The position numbers were made by a program, and so were the translations under genes. 64,000 bases of DNA, taken from positions 4,068,999-4,132,998 of the forward strand of contig JAJHZJ010000221.1 in the NCBI GenBank assembly GCA_023548195.1, written 5' to 3'. Source of the stretch: Bettongia penicillata ogilbyi. Its lineage: Eukaryota > Chordata > Mammalia > Diprotodontia > Potoroidae. Below, piece after piece: positions 32,455-42,700 of this stretch. Under the pieces are notes generated by a model that saw only the letters and a program-made list of their open reading frames with translations, was not told where the DNA came from and did no database searches. How positions within the stretch are numbered: position 1 is the first letter of the stretch; the number at the start of each line of letters is the position of its first letter.

Positions 32455-32665
32455 TGTGTTCATCCTTCATTTTCAAAGAAGACCGTGACATCAGAGAAAT
32501 GGCACAACTTGCACTTGACTTTATTTTGAGTGAGGGAGAGCTGTGCAAAGTCAGTAGGCTCACTTTCTCCTCCTGAGCCATCTGGATCCAGTGACCAGAT
32601 ATTCATCAGGATGACTGGAAAAGGCCCAGAATGCACTGGGAGACCTTGGCCTATTCAGGTCCTAA
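32455..32665 (-). mobile_element. SINE with RTE-LINE 3' tail, antisense
   Basis: Complement of the same SINE: starts 'gttcatccttcattttcaaa' (tail), then 'agaccgtgacatcagagaaa', 'agagctgtgcaaagtcagta', 'ggctcactttctcctcctga', and ends near 'cagaatgcactgggagacct'. Confidence 0.6.
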
Positions 32666-32952
32666 CATTCACAAGAATGCAGACAGAGGAATCCTGTAAC
32701 TGGGAAAAAAAATTAGGAAAATCATTTCTTTTGTTTCTACATCACCTACATTTCCCAATATATCTCTTCCTCCTCTCCCTTCCAAAGAATAGTCCCTTAT
32801 AGCAAAGGATAAGAAAGGATAAAAATAGTTGAGCAAAATTAATCAACATATCTAAAACTCTGACATTATATACAGTGTTCCATATCCATAGTCTCCAACT
32901 TCTTTGAAGAAATGGGTCCTTTCCTTGTATTTGACACATCACTTATGATCCC

Positions 32953-32956
<4 letters not shown>

Positions 32957-33000
<44 letters not shown>
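32957..33000. repeat. (CA)n microsatellite
   Basis: About 22 uninterrupted CA units. Confidence 0.95.
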
Positions 33001-33002
<2 letters not shown>

Positions 33003-33384
33003 GAGGCTGTTTCTTTTTATGTAACTGTTCAGGCCCAGAGTAACACAGCTGAGAAAACAGGAGATATGATTAATGCATGGCTGCCATAATATAATATTAT
33101 ATTGTGTGGAGGAGTTGCATGCCATTACTTTGCCAATGACTTCGGTCATGTGTTATCCTGACATATTCAGTATTAATAATCTTGGTCTTGGTCTATTGCT
33201 ACCATGGTTACCCTGTGAATTCTGGCTTGACTAAAATCTTGTCTGCTGTCCTGGATTAGGCATCCCAAGGTGGGGTCTCTGCCTGGGGGACCATTGAACA
33301 CCTCTAATCACCGAAGTTATCATTCCTGTACTCCTAATGGTATATGGATCTGAAAGTAGGATGTATAAAAAAAAACCAACTTAG

Positions 33385-33800
33385 ACCTCAAAAATGCATC
33401 AGGTAGGTCATTTGTTAAAAATATACATTTTACTGTGTAGTTAACTTAGGCCTAGAGATGTTATGGAATTTCCCAGAGTTACAAAAGTAAAAAGTGGCAA
33501 AAGAGATCTGAATCCAGGTTCTTTAACTCCAAATCCAGTATTTTTCCCACTGTACCATGTTGCTTCCCAGAAACACCAATTCCAGTTTGTTTATCATTTT
33601 ACAATTTGCAAACTGCTTTCCTTGCCCTGTGAGATAAGCAGTAAATGTTCTAATGACATCCATTTTACAGATGAGGAAGCTGGAGACTCTAAGAGATTAG
33701 ATGACTTTCTCAACATTACTTGAATAGTAGCTGAGCTGGGATTTGAACACTTGTCTTCTGAATTTTAAGTCCAATGCATTTTTCTACTACACTTGCTTAC
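33385..33800 (-). repeat. Two MIR-type fragments
   Basis: The first (33385-33565) has 'gaatttcccagagttacaaa' and 'gatctgaatccaggttcttt'. The second (33585-33800) has 'ttttacagatgaggaagctg', 'gagctgggatttgaacactt' and 'tttctactacacttgctt'. Both antisense. Confidence 0.6.
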
Positions 33801-34134
33801 CACTCCTAAATTAGGCTTCATGCAAAGGCACCAGCTCTGCACCCAGTTTGGGACAGCTTCAGTTTAGACTATGACTCATGGTATTACCAATAGCCATGTA
33901 AGCCTTTAGAATGCCCCATTTCCTATCCCCAGTTCAGTGATGCTATAACTGAACTGCCCCAGAGGTTAAGTGAGGAACACTGCTTTTTCTTTTCCTCTCC
34001 CACCACAAGACTGTACATTCCTGACCTCTCACTTCTCAAATGTCAATGCATGGAGGAGACAGATAATGTCACTCATCTGATGGCTGACTCAGAGAACTGT
34101 CTAACCCAATGTGTCTTCTCTACCATCGCCTTTC
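33801..34134. other. Non-genic stretch
   Basis: Nothing recognised. Confidence 0.45.
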
Positions 34135-34275
34135 TTTCCTATCAGGAGCATAAAGGATCAGAGGAGGTTAAGTGACTTGCTTAAGGCCACACAGCTATTA
34201 AGTGAGGTTGCAGTTGAACTCAGCCCTTCCTTACACCAGACCCAGGGCTCTATCCACTGTACCACTTAATTACTA
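34135..34275 (-). repeat. MIR/SINE fragment
   Basis: Antisense: 'gaggttaagtgacttgctta', 'aggccacacagctattaagt' and 'ctctatccactgtaccactt'. Confidence 0.65.
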
Positions 34276-34378
34276 AGTAGTGATAAATGTGCAAGAAAAA
34301 AGGGGGAAAACAGAGCATCATAAAAACTTTAAAAATACACAGAAGAAAGTCCACAGGGAGACACAAACTGTAATATTT

Positions 34379-34612
34379 TTGTCATTCAGTTGTTTCAGTC
34401 ACGTCTGACTCTTGGTCACTCCACTGAGGGTTTTCTTGGCAAAGATACTGGAGGCATTTGCCATTTCCTTCTCCACTGATTTTACAGATGAGGAATTGCA
34501 GCAAGCAGGGGCAAGTGACTTGCCCAGGGTCACACAGCTAGTAAGTATCTGAGGCCAGATTGGAACTCAGGAACATGAGTCTTTCTTGGCTCCAGGCCCA
34601 GAATTCTATCCA
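34379..34612 (-). mobile_element. WSINE/MAR-type tRNA SINE
   Basis: Antisense: 'ttgtcattcagttgtttcag', 'gggttttcttggcaaagata', 'cttgcccagggtcacacagc', 'ccaggcccagaattctatcc'. The tRNA head is cut at 34612. Confidence 0.85.
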
Positions 34613-34717
34613 TTCTTTTTAAGACAAGCTTAAATTTAATACACAATAAAAAACCAAGATAAATATACCCAAAGTTCAGAGTTTCACATACAACCCCCTT
34701 TTTTTTTTGTTCTTTGC

Positions 34718-34932
34718 ATGTTGGTGCACGGATAGAACGCTGGGTGTGGAATCAAGAAGACTCATCTTCGTGAGTTCAAATCCAGTCTCAAACACTTCCT
34801 AGTTGTGTGACCCTGCTTACTTCATTTCTTCATTAGCAAAAAGAGCTAGAAAAGGAAATAGCAAACTATTCCAGCATCTTTGCAAGAAAACCCCAGATGG
34901 GTCACAAAGAGTCAAACATGACTGAATAACAT
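34718..34932 (+). mobile_element. WSINE/MAR-type tRNA SINE
   Basis: Sense: 'gcacggatagaacgctgggt', 'gaagactcatcttcgtgagt', 'agcatctttgcaagaaaacc', 'catgactgaataaca'. Contains an internal deletion around the 'gggcaagtcac' region. Confidence 0.8.
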
Positions 34933-34954
34933 TGGATGCTTAATAATTTCTTTA

Positions 34955-35187
34955 AGAGGCAGTTTAGTAATAAAACATCAGGAAAACCTGAGTTCAAATG
35001 TGGCCTCAGACACTTACCAGCTGTGTGACCCTGGGTAAGTCACTTAATCCTGTTTGCCTCAGTTTCCTTATCTATAAAATGAGCTGGAGAAAGAAATGGC
35101 AAACTAGTCCAGTATCTTTGACGAAAAAACCCCAAAGAGGATGACAAAGAGCTGTACATGACCGAAGTGACTGAACAACAAAAAATA
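34955..35187 (+). mobile_element. WSINE/MAR-type tRNA SINE
   Basis: Sense, immediately after the previous copy: 'gaaaacctgagttcaaatgt', 'gtgaccctgggtaagtcact', 'ctgtttgcctcagtttcctt', 'gaccgaagtgactgaacaac'. The first bases of the head are degraded. Confidence 0.8.
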
Positions 35188-35769
35188 CTGAAATGTTCCT
35201 ATTTGTTGATGATTATTATATTGATGAGGAAAAAGCAATGACAAGGTGCTAAAAGGTCAATACCAGCTATAATCATTACAGTCCACATACAGACATTCCA
35301 CTTCTGGGCAACAAAATATTTTCAAATGCAAAATTTCTGTTCCATGATCAGCATCTCTGACAAAAGTAAAAAACTCTTCTCGGCATGTGAACTTATGTCT
35401 CTGTTAGCGAGATTAGCAAAGGGCTCATCTATGAAACTCGGGTGCCATGGAGATATGCTACAAAATGAAGCAGTGAGTCCTCGGAGAACCTTCTTCTGAT
35501 CTAACTTTAGTCTCCTTCAGCTCTCCTCTCCCTAAAGACTCTGGGCAGTGAGGACTCAGGAGCCATGGTGGCTTTGTTTGTTTGTTTCCATGGGAAGGGC
35601 TGGTGATGTACATCTACGTGTGCTTCTCAGGGACTGTTTGCAGTTTTAAAGTAACAGAGAACTAGTTAGTATACTTGAGGAGTGCCTCTGTTATGTCTTC
35701 CTATGTTGAGGACCCCGAGTAGTTGCTTTTGGAAGAATCGTGATGACATGGTGATGGTAGAAAATAGTG

Positions 35770-35955
35770 TCTTCTACCACTGAAGACACCAAGGTCACAG
35801 GCCACTGCTAGTTGGCTGACTTTTGTCTTGCCACTGGACTTCAATGACTCTGGAAAAGAGAGTAAGGCTGATGACTCTGTGCAGTTCTACCTCACTTAGA
35901 TCCATTTCATCAATCCTGTGATGTCAATGGTCTTCTTCAAAAACAAAAGATAATT
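35770..35955 (+). mobile_element. SINE with RTE-LINE 3' tail
   Basis: Sense: 'gaagacaccaaggtcacagg', 'caatgactctggaaaagaga', 'gtaaggctgatgactctgtg', then the tail 'gtgatgtcaatggtcttctt' and 'caaaaacaaaagataatt'. 5' part shortened. Confidence 0.6.
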
Positions 35956-37895
35956 AATAAGAAGACATTTGGATATAAACTTGGTGGAATCAATTCTATG
36001 TAGGAATTGAACCAAGATGGACTAAGAAAGAAGGTTCTCTGAGGGATTGGGAGATGTTTTGTTCTTTCATTATTGCTACCATCAAACTAAATATCTCTTT
36101 GTTAAAGCTAGTTGATGTTAAGTTGTTAAATGGAATTATGGTCTAGTTATTGATGATTAACAGTGGAGGAAATGTAAACTCAAGACCACACCCTCAGAAG
36201 ATACACCGCCAAACCACTCAGAGTACCAACTGCACACTTATGAAGGAGATGTAGTGGTCTGGCTCTGACAAAGTGGGCCCAGAGTACAATATGCTTTATA
36301 AGTAGCTTATAGGAAAGTGCCTTCTGAAATGCTCTGATTTTGATCTCCACCCCATGCAGCACTTTTTCTTTCAATTCCATTCTTTAGGGCTTTGGGGTAA
36401 TGTCTATGTTGCCTTTCATCCTCTCTCTTCCCTCCAGTAGCAGAGGGTCTGAATCTGGGCAGCTAGAATAAGCATATCCTTCCTATGTTAATTACAGAGT
36501 GGGAGAATTTTAACATTGTGCATTGTTGTTCCAGATGGTTTGAAGGGTTCAGAAACTGCAGGATGGCCCAGGGTCAAGTTAAACAAATAAATGGTCATTA
36601 CATTCTAATTAATAGCATCTTTGGCCTACATCAGCCCCCCTCCCACCCATGCACCTGAATTTACAACCCTGCAATATACAGCAGTCTCAAATTATAAATG
36701 GGCTATATTCCAAAAGATAATTTGTTGAGTTGGTCTATGTCCATACCACCATAAGTGCATCTGATCTTATCTGTTTGGAAGTCAATTGTTTAGCACCTGG
36801 AAAACATTTTTCATAGAAACAACATGGAAGATAATTAGAAATGATAGGTTCCGGGGCTAGGCCACATAATGGAGCCAAAACACTGGTCATTTACAACGAA
36901 TAATATTAGCAACTGTTATTGTGGATCAGTAACGAAAATGAAAACACAATAATATTGAATAAGAAGGTTTTAAAATTTTTATCTGGGATTTTGATTCTTC
37001 ATTTTTAAAAAGATTTAATTAAAGATCAAGGAGAATTTAAAGGAGATTTTGAAGGCCATCTTGAAGGTCTTTTGAAGGCAGCTTTTCAAGCTTTAAGTCT
37101 TTGGCTCTTTACTAAAACTAATTTTACTTCAAAACATATATGGCTTTTCTTTTCTGATTTAAGTGGATTATCCTAATGCTTGTGAACTTGATATGTTTTG
37201 GTTCATAAATATAATGGAGAGCATTTCTTTATTTACAAGGAAAAGATTCAAGTGAATGGGAAAAAGGGGAGAACATAAAAGTTACCTTTTCTTAAAGAAA
37301 TGATTATGACATAAAGAGAAAAGTCATCAATAAATTGTAGGGTTTTTTTCCTTCAGAGTAGAGAAATGGAGAAAATAAATAGGAAAAATTGTACCAAGTA
37401 TAATTTTGCAAGAGCTGAAAAAGACAGAAGAGGTTAATAAGAATTTGTGTTGGTGCAAATATAGGTGAAATTAGTTCTTCTATGAGCAGTAAAAGAAAGA
37501 GGAGTCAAAGAAGAGATAACATGAAGGCAGCTACCCATCTTTAACTTCTTGAAAGAAGTGAAAAACTATGGCGATGGAACATTGAATGTAATGTCAGACT
37601 TCTCTGATATATTGCTTACATTTGTTAACTGTTTTTCCCCTTTTTTATTTTTCCACATAATTGCTTCCTCTTACTTGTTCTCATGGGGAATAGAAGGGAG
37701 AGGAACATGTAGTGTTGTAAAAAAAATGTTATTAAAAATTTATCTTAAAAAAGAAAAAGAAGAGATATATAACTTACTGGCTTTGGTTTTCTTACCTATA
37801 AAATAAAGATGTTAGACCACGATCTCTGAAGTTCTTACAAGTTCTACATCCTCTAATGGGAGATGTCTAACCCAAGCACCATGAGTAAATGTGAA
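35956..37895. other. Non-genic stretch, nothing recognised
   Basis: About 1.9 kb of AT-rich sequence without a repeat family I can name. The minus-strand frame at 36180-36380 and the plus-strand frame at 37549-37806 have no domain. A few TAAT-rich words occur near 36595-36620. Confidence 0.5.
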
Positions 37896-37899
37896 CAGT

Positions 37900-38170
37900 T
37901 TGTTCCAATGGTCATGAAGGTGAATAAAGCAGGTGTTGCAAAGTGGTTAGAGCTTGGTCAAACATCAAAGATGCCAAGGTCATCCGCTGCATCCTGGGTC
38001 ATTGCCAGTCTTCTTGACTTTGACTCTGACAATGACTCTGGAAGGGAGAGTGAGGCTGATGACTTTGTGCAACTCTGCCTCACCTGTATCCAATTCATGT
38101 ACAAATCAAGACATCACCCTGCAATGTCATTGATCCTCTTTGAAAATAAAGGGCAAAAACAACAGTAACA
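37900..38170 (+). mobile_element. SINE with RTE-LINE 3' tail
   Basis: The most complete copy: 'ttgcaaagtggttagagctt', 'gtcaaacatcaaagatgcca', 'ccgctgcatcctgggtcatt', 'gatgactttgtgcaactctg', 'caagacatcaccctgcaatg' and tail 'tcattgatcctctttgaaaa'. The 101-codon open frame across it is chance. Confidence 0.65.
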
Positions 38171-38721
38171 ACTCCTCTAATCCTGTGTGTTCCTGATAGG
38201 AAAGAAAGGCAATGGTAGAGAAGAGATATTGGGTTAGACCGTTCCCTGTGTCAGTCATCAGATGAATGACATGATCTGTCTCCTCAACTGAAACTTGAGA
38301 GATGAGAGGTCAGGAGTACACAGTCTTGTGGTGGGGGAGGAGAAGGAAAAGCAGTGTTCCTCACTCAACAAGTGCTCATAGAAGGGAATGCAGCTCATTC
38401 AATATAAACTCTCCATCCAAATAGTTGAATGATGGCATTTATTAGGGATTTACTATCTACTCTGCAGTATACTGGGTACTCTGGTAGGATACAAAAGAAT
38501 GAAAACATGTCATTACTTCCCTTAAGGATATTTCACTATAGTGGGGAAGGCAAGGTTCATGTGGGTTTAGCAACTGAGGGATATATTTCAGAGCACAAAA
38601 CTTATAATTGAAGAGATGGGTTTTTGTCCTACCTCTGCCCCCTTACTGATTTTGTACCCTTGGCTAAATAAGTTCAGGATGATTAAAATTCTCTGATGCT
38701 CCTCCATTATCTCATATACAT
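38171..38721. other. Non-genic stretch
   Basis: Nothing recognised. Confidence 0.45.
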
Positions 38722-38968
38722 CGTAGTTCAATCAGGTCTGGCTCTTCGTTATCCCATTTGAGGTTTTCATGACAAAGATACTGGAATAGTTTGCCATTTC
38801 CTTCTCCAGCTTATTTTACAGCTGAGGAAACTGAGGCAAACAAAGTTAAGTGACTTGCCCTGGGTCAGACAAGTAGTAAGTGCCTGAGGTCAGATTTGAA
38901 CTCATGAAGATGAATCTTCCTGACTCCAAGTCCAGCACTCTATCCACTGTACCACCTAGCTGCCCCTA
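38722..38968 (-). mobile_element. WSINE/MAR-type tRNA SINE
   Basis: Antisense, full length: 'cgtagttcaatcaggtctgg', 'ccatttccttctccagctta', 'ctgaggaaactgaggcaaac', 'ctatccactgtaccacctag' and 'ctgcccc'. Confidence 0.85.
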
Positions 38969-39555
38969 TCTCCTATGTAAAACAGGGCTAATAATAATTG
39001 TCCCACCCTCTTCAAAGCCTTATTGTGAAGAGCAAATGAGATGATGTATAAGAAAGCATTCTATGACTATCAGGCATTACATGGACATAAGTTATTGAGA
39101 ACATCATCATCATTGTTTGTATTAATGATAATATAAGGTAAGATATGATCAAAGTGCTAACCTGTGCATTTCTCTATCAGAGTGCAATTGACTGTAGGGA
39201 AAGATCATTGTAGATGAGGTTTAAGAAGAGAGAGCTTCATAGCAGACGAAAGAGATCCTAGCGTTTCAAGATCCTAGCGTTTGAGAGATCATCTGACCCA
39301 GTCTCCCTCCTTTTGGACAGAAAACATATTAGAAATAGATCTTGGGGAAGGGGTGAAGGAATAGTGTGATTTGAATTTATCAAAAAGGAGAGAAAGCACT
39401 TTAGTTGGGAGGAAAGCATGAACAAAGGTGTGTGGCAGTAGAAATGTTTGTAGTCTTTTTGGACAATTGGAAGTCTCATCCAATTTGGGGTTCACTGGGG
39501 AATAGTAATCATTAAGTTTGAATAGGTTGGGGGGAATTAAGAAAGCCTTAAATGC
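38969..39555. other. Non-genic stretch with a 16-bp tandem duplication
   Basis: 'gatcctagcgtttcaa' followed by 'gatcctagcgtttgag' at about 39254-39285. Minus-strand frames at 39258-39495 have no domain. Confidence 0.45.
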
Positions 39556-39618
39556 TTATCAGCTGCTCCTGACTCCAAGGCCAGTGCTCTATCCACTGTA
39601 CCACCTAGCTCCCCCAAG
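39556..39618 (-). repeat. WSINE head fragment
   Basis: Only the tRNA-like head, antisense: 'ctgactccaaggccagtgct' and 'ccactgtaccacctagctcc'. Confidence 0.7.
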
Positions 39619-40569
39619 ATCTTAGAAATTCTTAAGGTTAAGTGACATGCTGATATTAGCGATTTAGGAAAATTATTTGGTAGTGGAAAAAGATATATTG
39701 GAGAAAGGCAAAAGAAGGAACTAGTCAAGGAAACTAACAAGGAAACTAGTGATTCAGGCATGAGAAGAGGACAAGGGTAGTAGCGGTAAGAAAGAGGAAG
39801 AAGCAATAAATCCAAAAGACATTATAAAGAAAAAATTCATAGCTTTGGTAAGTGATTAGACAAGGAGAGAAAAGAAATCAAAGATGGTTTATCTGTTGTT
39901 GGTGATAGTGACACCATCAAAAAGAAATGGAGAGGTTAGAACAGCAGTCAGTTTTAGCTTTTGTGTTTTAAGTGAAAATAAGATATTCAAGAAGAGATAG
40001 ACTATTGCTTGGGAACCCTTTGTTCAACAATTCCCTCCCTCTCATTACCTCCCAGACTCCTACTTATCTCCTCTCTCAAGACCTACAGGTGCGTAAACTT
40101 GCTTAGGACAAAGTAATTAATCAGTATACGATAAACCTTACAACTTTTTATGTCATCAAAAAACTTTAAATGTGAAATGTCCTCCTTTACTTCAATCACT
40201 TGTTTTGCAAAACATAACAAAAAACTCATAAAATTTTGACCAGAGCTTTCGTCATCAAATTCATTTTTATCACATTAGATACTAAGCATACTTTTAATAT
40301 ACAATCCATTTGTCCAAATATAGCCTTGATGACAGCTTAAACGTTTTCAAATGAGATTTAACTCGAGAATTCTCAGACCACTGAAATAATGTTTATCATC
40401 ATACCTTAGAAAACATTTATTAACTTTTTACAACATGGAACATGGAACAAAATTATGTTGGCATATTCCATTTCCATTTGTCAATTTCTGTAATTCTACA
40501 ATGGTTCTATTTGCTTCTCGATATATTTTGCAGAGTCCATCATTCACTCAAAACTTTTAGGCCCACTGG
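39619..40569. other. Non-genic AT-rich stretch
   Basis: No repeat or gene recognised. 40090-40460 is repeat-free and AT-rich with TAATTAATCAG-like words and could hold a conserved element, but the evidence is weaker than at 59.7 or 61.5 kb. The pre-insertion site of HAL1 copy 2 lies at 40570-40587. Confidence 0.45.
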
Positions 40570-40587
40570 AAATTCTCAAAAATTTTG

Positions 40588-40747
40588 GAGGAGAAGCTTC
40601 TGAATGTGAGCGGGAGCTCGAGCCGGAGCTGGAGCCGCCGAGTGCACCGAGCCCAGAGCCGGGGCGGCCAGCGTCGCGGGGAGAGCCCGGGAGCCAGGGG
40701 GCCGCCGCAGCCATGGCTGTGGCCGTGGGGAGACCCAACAAATTAGT
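40588..40747 (+). pseudogene. SEPTIN11: SEPTIN11 exon-1-like segment fused to HAL1
   Basis: Very CpG-rich, ending with a strong Kozak context 'gccgccgcagccatgg' and, from 40713, codons for M-A-V-A-V-G-R-P. These eight residues are the N-terminus of the filament-forming GTPase septin-11, and the CpG-rich upstream part fits a 5' UTR. After P the sequence departs ('aacaaattagt') and HAL1 begins at about 40748. It sits inside the HAL1 target-site duplication, so it is not the resident septin gene but a copied piece of its transcript. Alternatives are a chance eight-residue match or another CpG-island promoter. Confidence 0.55.
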
Positions 40748-40811
40748 GGCGGAGCCAAGATGGAGGAGTAGAAGGACGCACGTTTACGAGCTCCGAAACC
40801 AAAGCCCATAG
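40713..40811 (+). CDS. Short fusion frame: septin-11-like start into the HAL1 leader
   Basis: ATG at 40713 in a good Kozak context opens a 32-codon frame: eight septin-11-like residues, then codons from the junction and the HAL1 5' UTR, stopping at TAG 40809-40811. In the original fusion RNA this would have acted as an upstream ORF before ORF1. There is no evidence that it is expressed, and it has no domain. Confidence 0.25.
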   Translation: MAVAVGRPNKLVAEPRWRSRRTHVYELRNQSP

Positions 40812-41595
40812 AATTAATGTAAAAAGAGTCCCCCATAACTTCTGGGTGAATACAAGGTGTGCAGAAGCAGAGTGGAAGAGATTTCCATTCCAGGGAGCCC
40901 TGAAGACCTGTCCGCAGGGTCCGGCACGCCCCGGAAAGTAAACCCGACCCCCAGCGCTGCCCTGGCCGAGGCCCCAGAGAAGCTGATCCGAGCAGGCTTC
41001 AGAGACGGAAGCTCCAGCAGCCGGGAAAGTCCCTCCACCCACAGAAGCTACAGGTCAGTGAGAAAGAAAGCCAGGCTGAAGGAGAGGGGAAGCGGGGCAT
41101 CTCCATGACTCGGGCCCCCTCGGGAGGAAGCGGCAGCGGCGGGGACGGGGGCAGGAAGCGGCGGAGGCAGAGGTGTGGGCGGCGGCTGAGGCGGCAGCGG
41201 CCCAAGACTCAGGAATCCCCCAACAGCAGGCAGGATCTTCATTACGGAAGATTCCCGCATAAAACCTGACGGAGCTGAGCCTGGGAGACGGCCCTGCCCC
41301 CATTCCGCTCTGTTACTGAAGGCTTCTGCTTAAAGCCCCCAAGGGAGCGGGATTTGGGAGGCAGGCCCCCCACCCCGCCCCCACCCGTTCCATTCCTGAA
41401 AGTCTCTGCATAAAGCCAGCGAGGGATCAGAGTCTCGGAGGCAGCCATGGCCCCACCCCAGCACCTGAACTAAAGTTCACTGATTGACAGCCAGCAGGAG
41501 GAAAGCCCATTTAAATCTCAGAGGCCAAGCACTAGCTGGGCGGATCCAGGTGGAGGTGGAAAGGAATCTCAGAAGTCAAGTAACTGGCTGGGAAA
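40748..41595 (+). promoter_or_regulatory. HAL1 copy 2 5' UTR with three tandem monomers
   Basis: A CpG-rich leader beginning 'ggcggagccaagatggagg'. At about 41241, 41312 and 41393 there are three successive versions of a 68-80 bp unit built on 'ttactgaaggctt', then 'gcataaa', then a 'gggaggcagg...ccctgccccc' block. Copies 1 and 3 have one unit (about 8364 and 44541). Expansion of leader units recalls promoter monomers of some rodent L1s; that they raise transcription is inference. Confidence 0.6.
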
Positions 41596-42700
41596 ATGCC
41601 TAGAAAAGGGAAGAAAAATAAGACTTTAGAGAGTTTTTTCCAATAAATGCAAATGATCCCGACCTTCGGATCTGACGAAGATGAGGACGTATTCTTGCCA
41701 TCAGGGAAAGACGTGGAGGGCGGGGCCTCAGTACCCCAGACACCCCAGGGGGGTGGTGGGTGGGCTCAGGCCCTGGAAGAGCTCAAAAAGGATTTTGAAA
41801 AGCAAGTTAGACAGGTGGAGGAAAAACTGGGAAGAGAAATGTCAGAGATGCAACAAAAGTATGAAAAACAGGTCAATACCTTGGTAAAGGAGACCCAAAA
41901 AAAATGCTGAGGAAATTAACACCTTGAAAAATAGGCTCACTCAATTGGCAAAGGAGGTTCAAAAAGCCAATGAGGAGAAGAATGCTTTCAAAAGCAGAAT
42001 GAGCCAAATGGAAAAAGAGGCTCAAAAGCTCACTGAATTTAATAGTTCTCTCAAAATTAGAATGGAACAGATGGAGTCTAATGACTTTATGAGAAACCAA
42101 GAAATCACCAAACAAAACCAAAAGAATGAAAAAATGGAAGAGAATGTGAAATATCTCATGGGAAAAACAACTGACCTGGAAAATAGATCCAGGAGAGACA
42201 ATTTAAAAATTATGGGACTACCTGAAAGTCATGATCAAAAAAAGAGCCTAGACATCATCTTCCATGAAATTATCAAGGAAAACTGCCCTGACATTCTAGA
42301 ACCAGAGGGCAAAATAAGTATTGAAAGAATCCATCGATCACCACCTGAAAGAGATTCAAAAAGAGAAACTCCTAGGAACATTGTGGCCAAATTCCAGAAC
42401 TCCCAGCTCAAGGAAAAAATCTTACAAGCAGCTAGAAAGAAACAATTCCAGTACTGTGGAAATACAATCAGGATAACCCAAGATCTAGCAGCTTCTACAT
42501 TAAGGGATCGAAGGGCGTGGAATAGGATATTCCAGAAGGCAAAGGAACTAGGACTCAAACCAAGAATCACCTACCCAGCTAAACTGAGTATAATACTTCA
42601 AGGGAAAATATGGTCTTTCAATGAAACAGAGGACTTTCAATCATTCTTGATGAAAAAACCAGAGCTGAAAAGAAAATTTGACTTTCAAACACAAGAATGA
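41596..42700 (+). pseudogene. HAL1 copy 2 ORF1 (L1 ORF1p-like), nearly intact
   Basis: Starts ATG at 41596 (MPRKGKKNKTLESFFQ), meets an in-frame TAA at 41644, and continues in the same frame from 41647 to about 41910. An eight-A run (41894-41901, one A too many) then shifts the frame. From 41924 a 258-codon frame runs unbroken to the natural stop at 42698-42700. Order of parts: coiled coil (first 70 residues of this frame), RRM-like core with SRRDNLKIMGLPES and ERIHRSPPERDS, then the C-terminal domain with DLAASTLRDRRAW and YPAKLSIILQGK. Two changes separate it from an intact ORF1. Confidence 0.85.

Noticed and set aside
37863..38168. 101-codon frame as a small gene
   Set aside because: Covers a SINE with an RTE tail; related copies at 31.7 and 35.8 kb do not keep the frame.
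40588..40811. Resident SEPTIN11 first exon or CpG-island promoter of a local gene
   Set aside because: The CpG-rich segment lies inside the target-site duplication of the HAL1 insertion, and no splice donor or second exon is visible nearby. A copied piece fits better.
41924..42700. 258-codon frame as a possible domesticated host gene
   Set aside because: It is the C-terminal part of HAL1 ORF1, with matching broken copies at 9 kb and 45 kb, a frameshift upstream and the normal element context. No evidence of host use.
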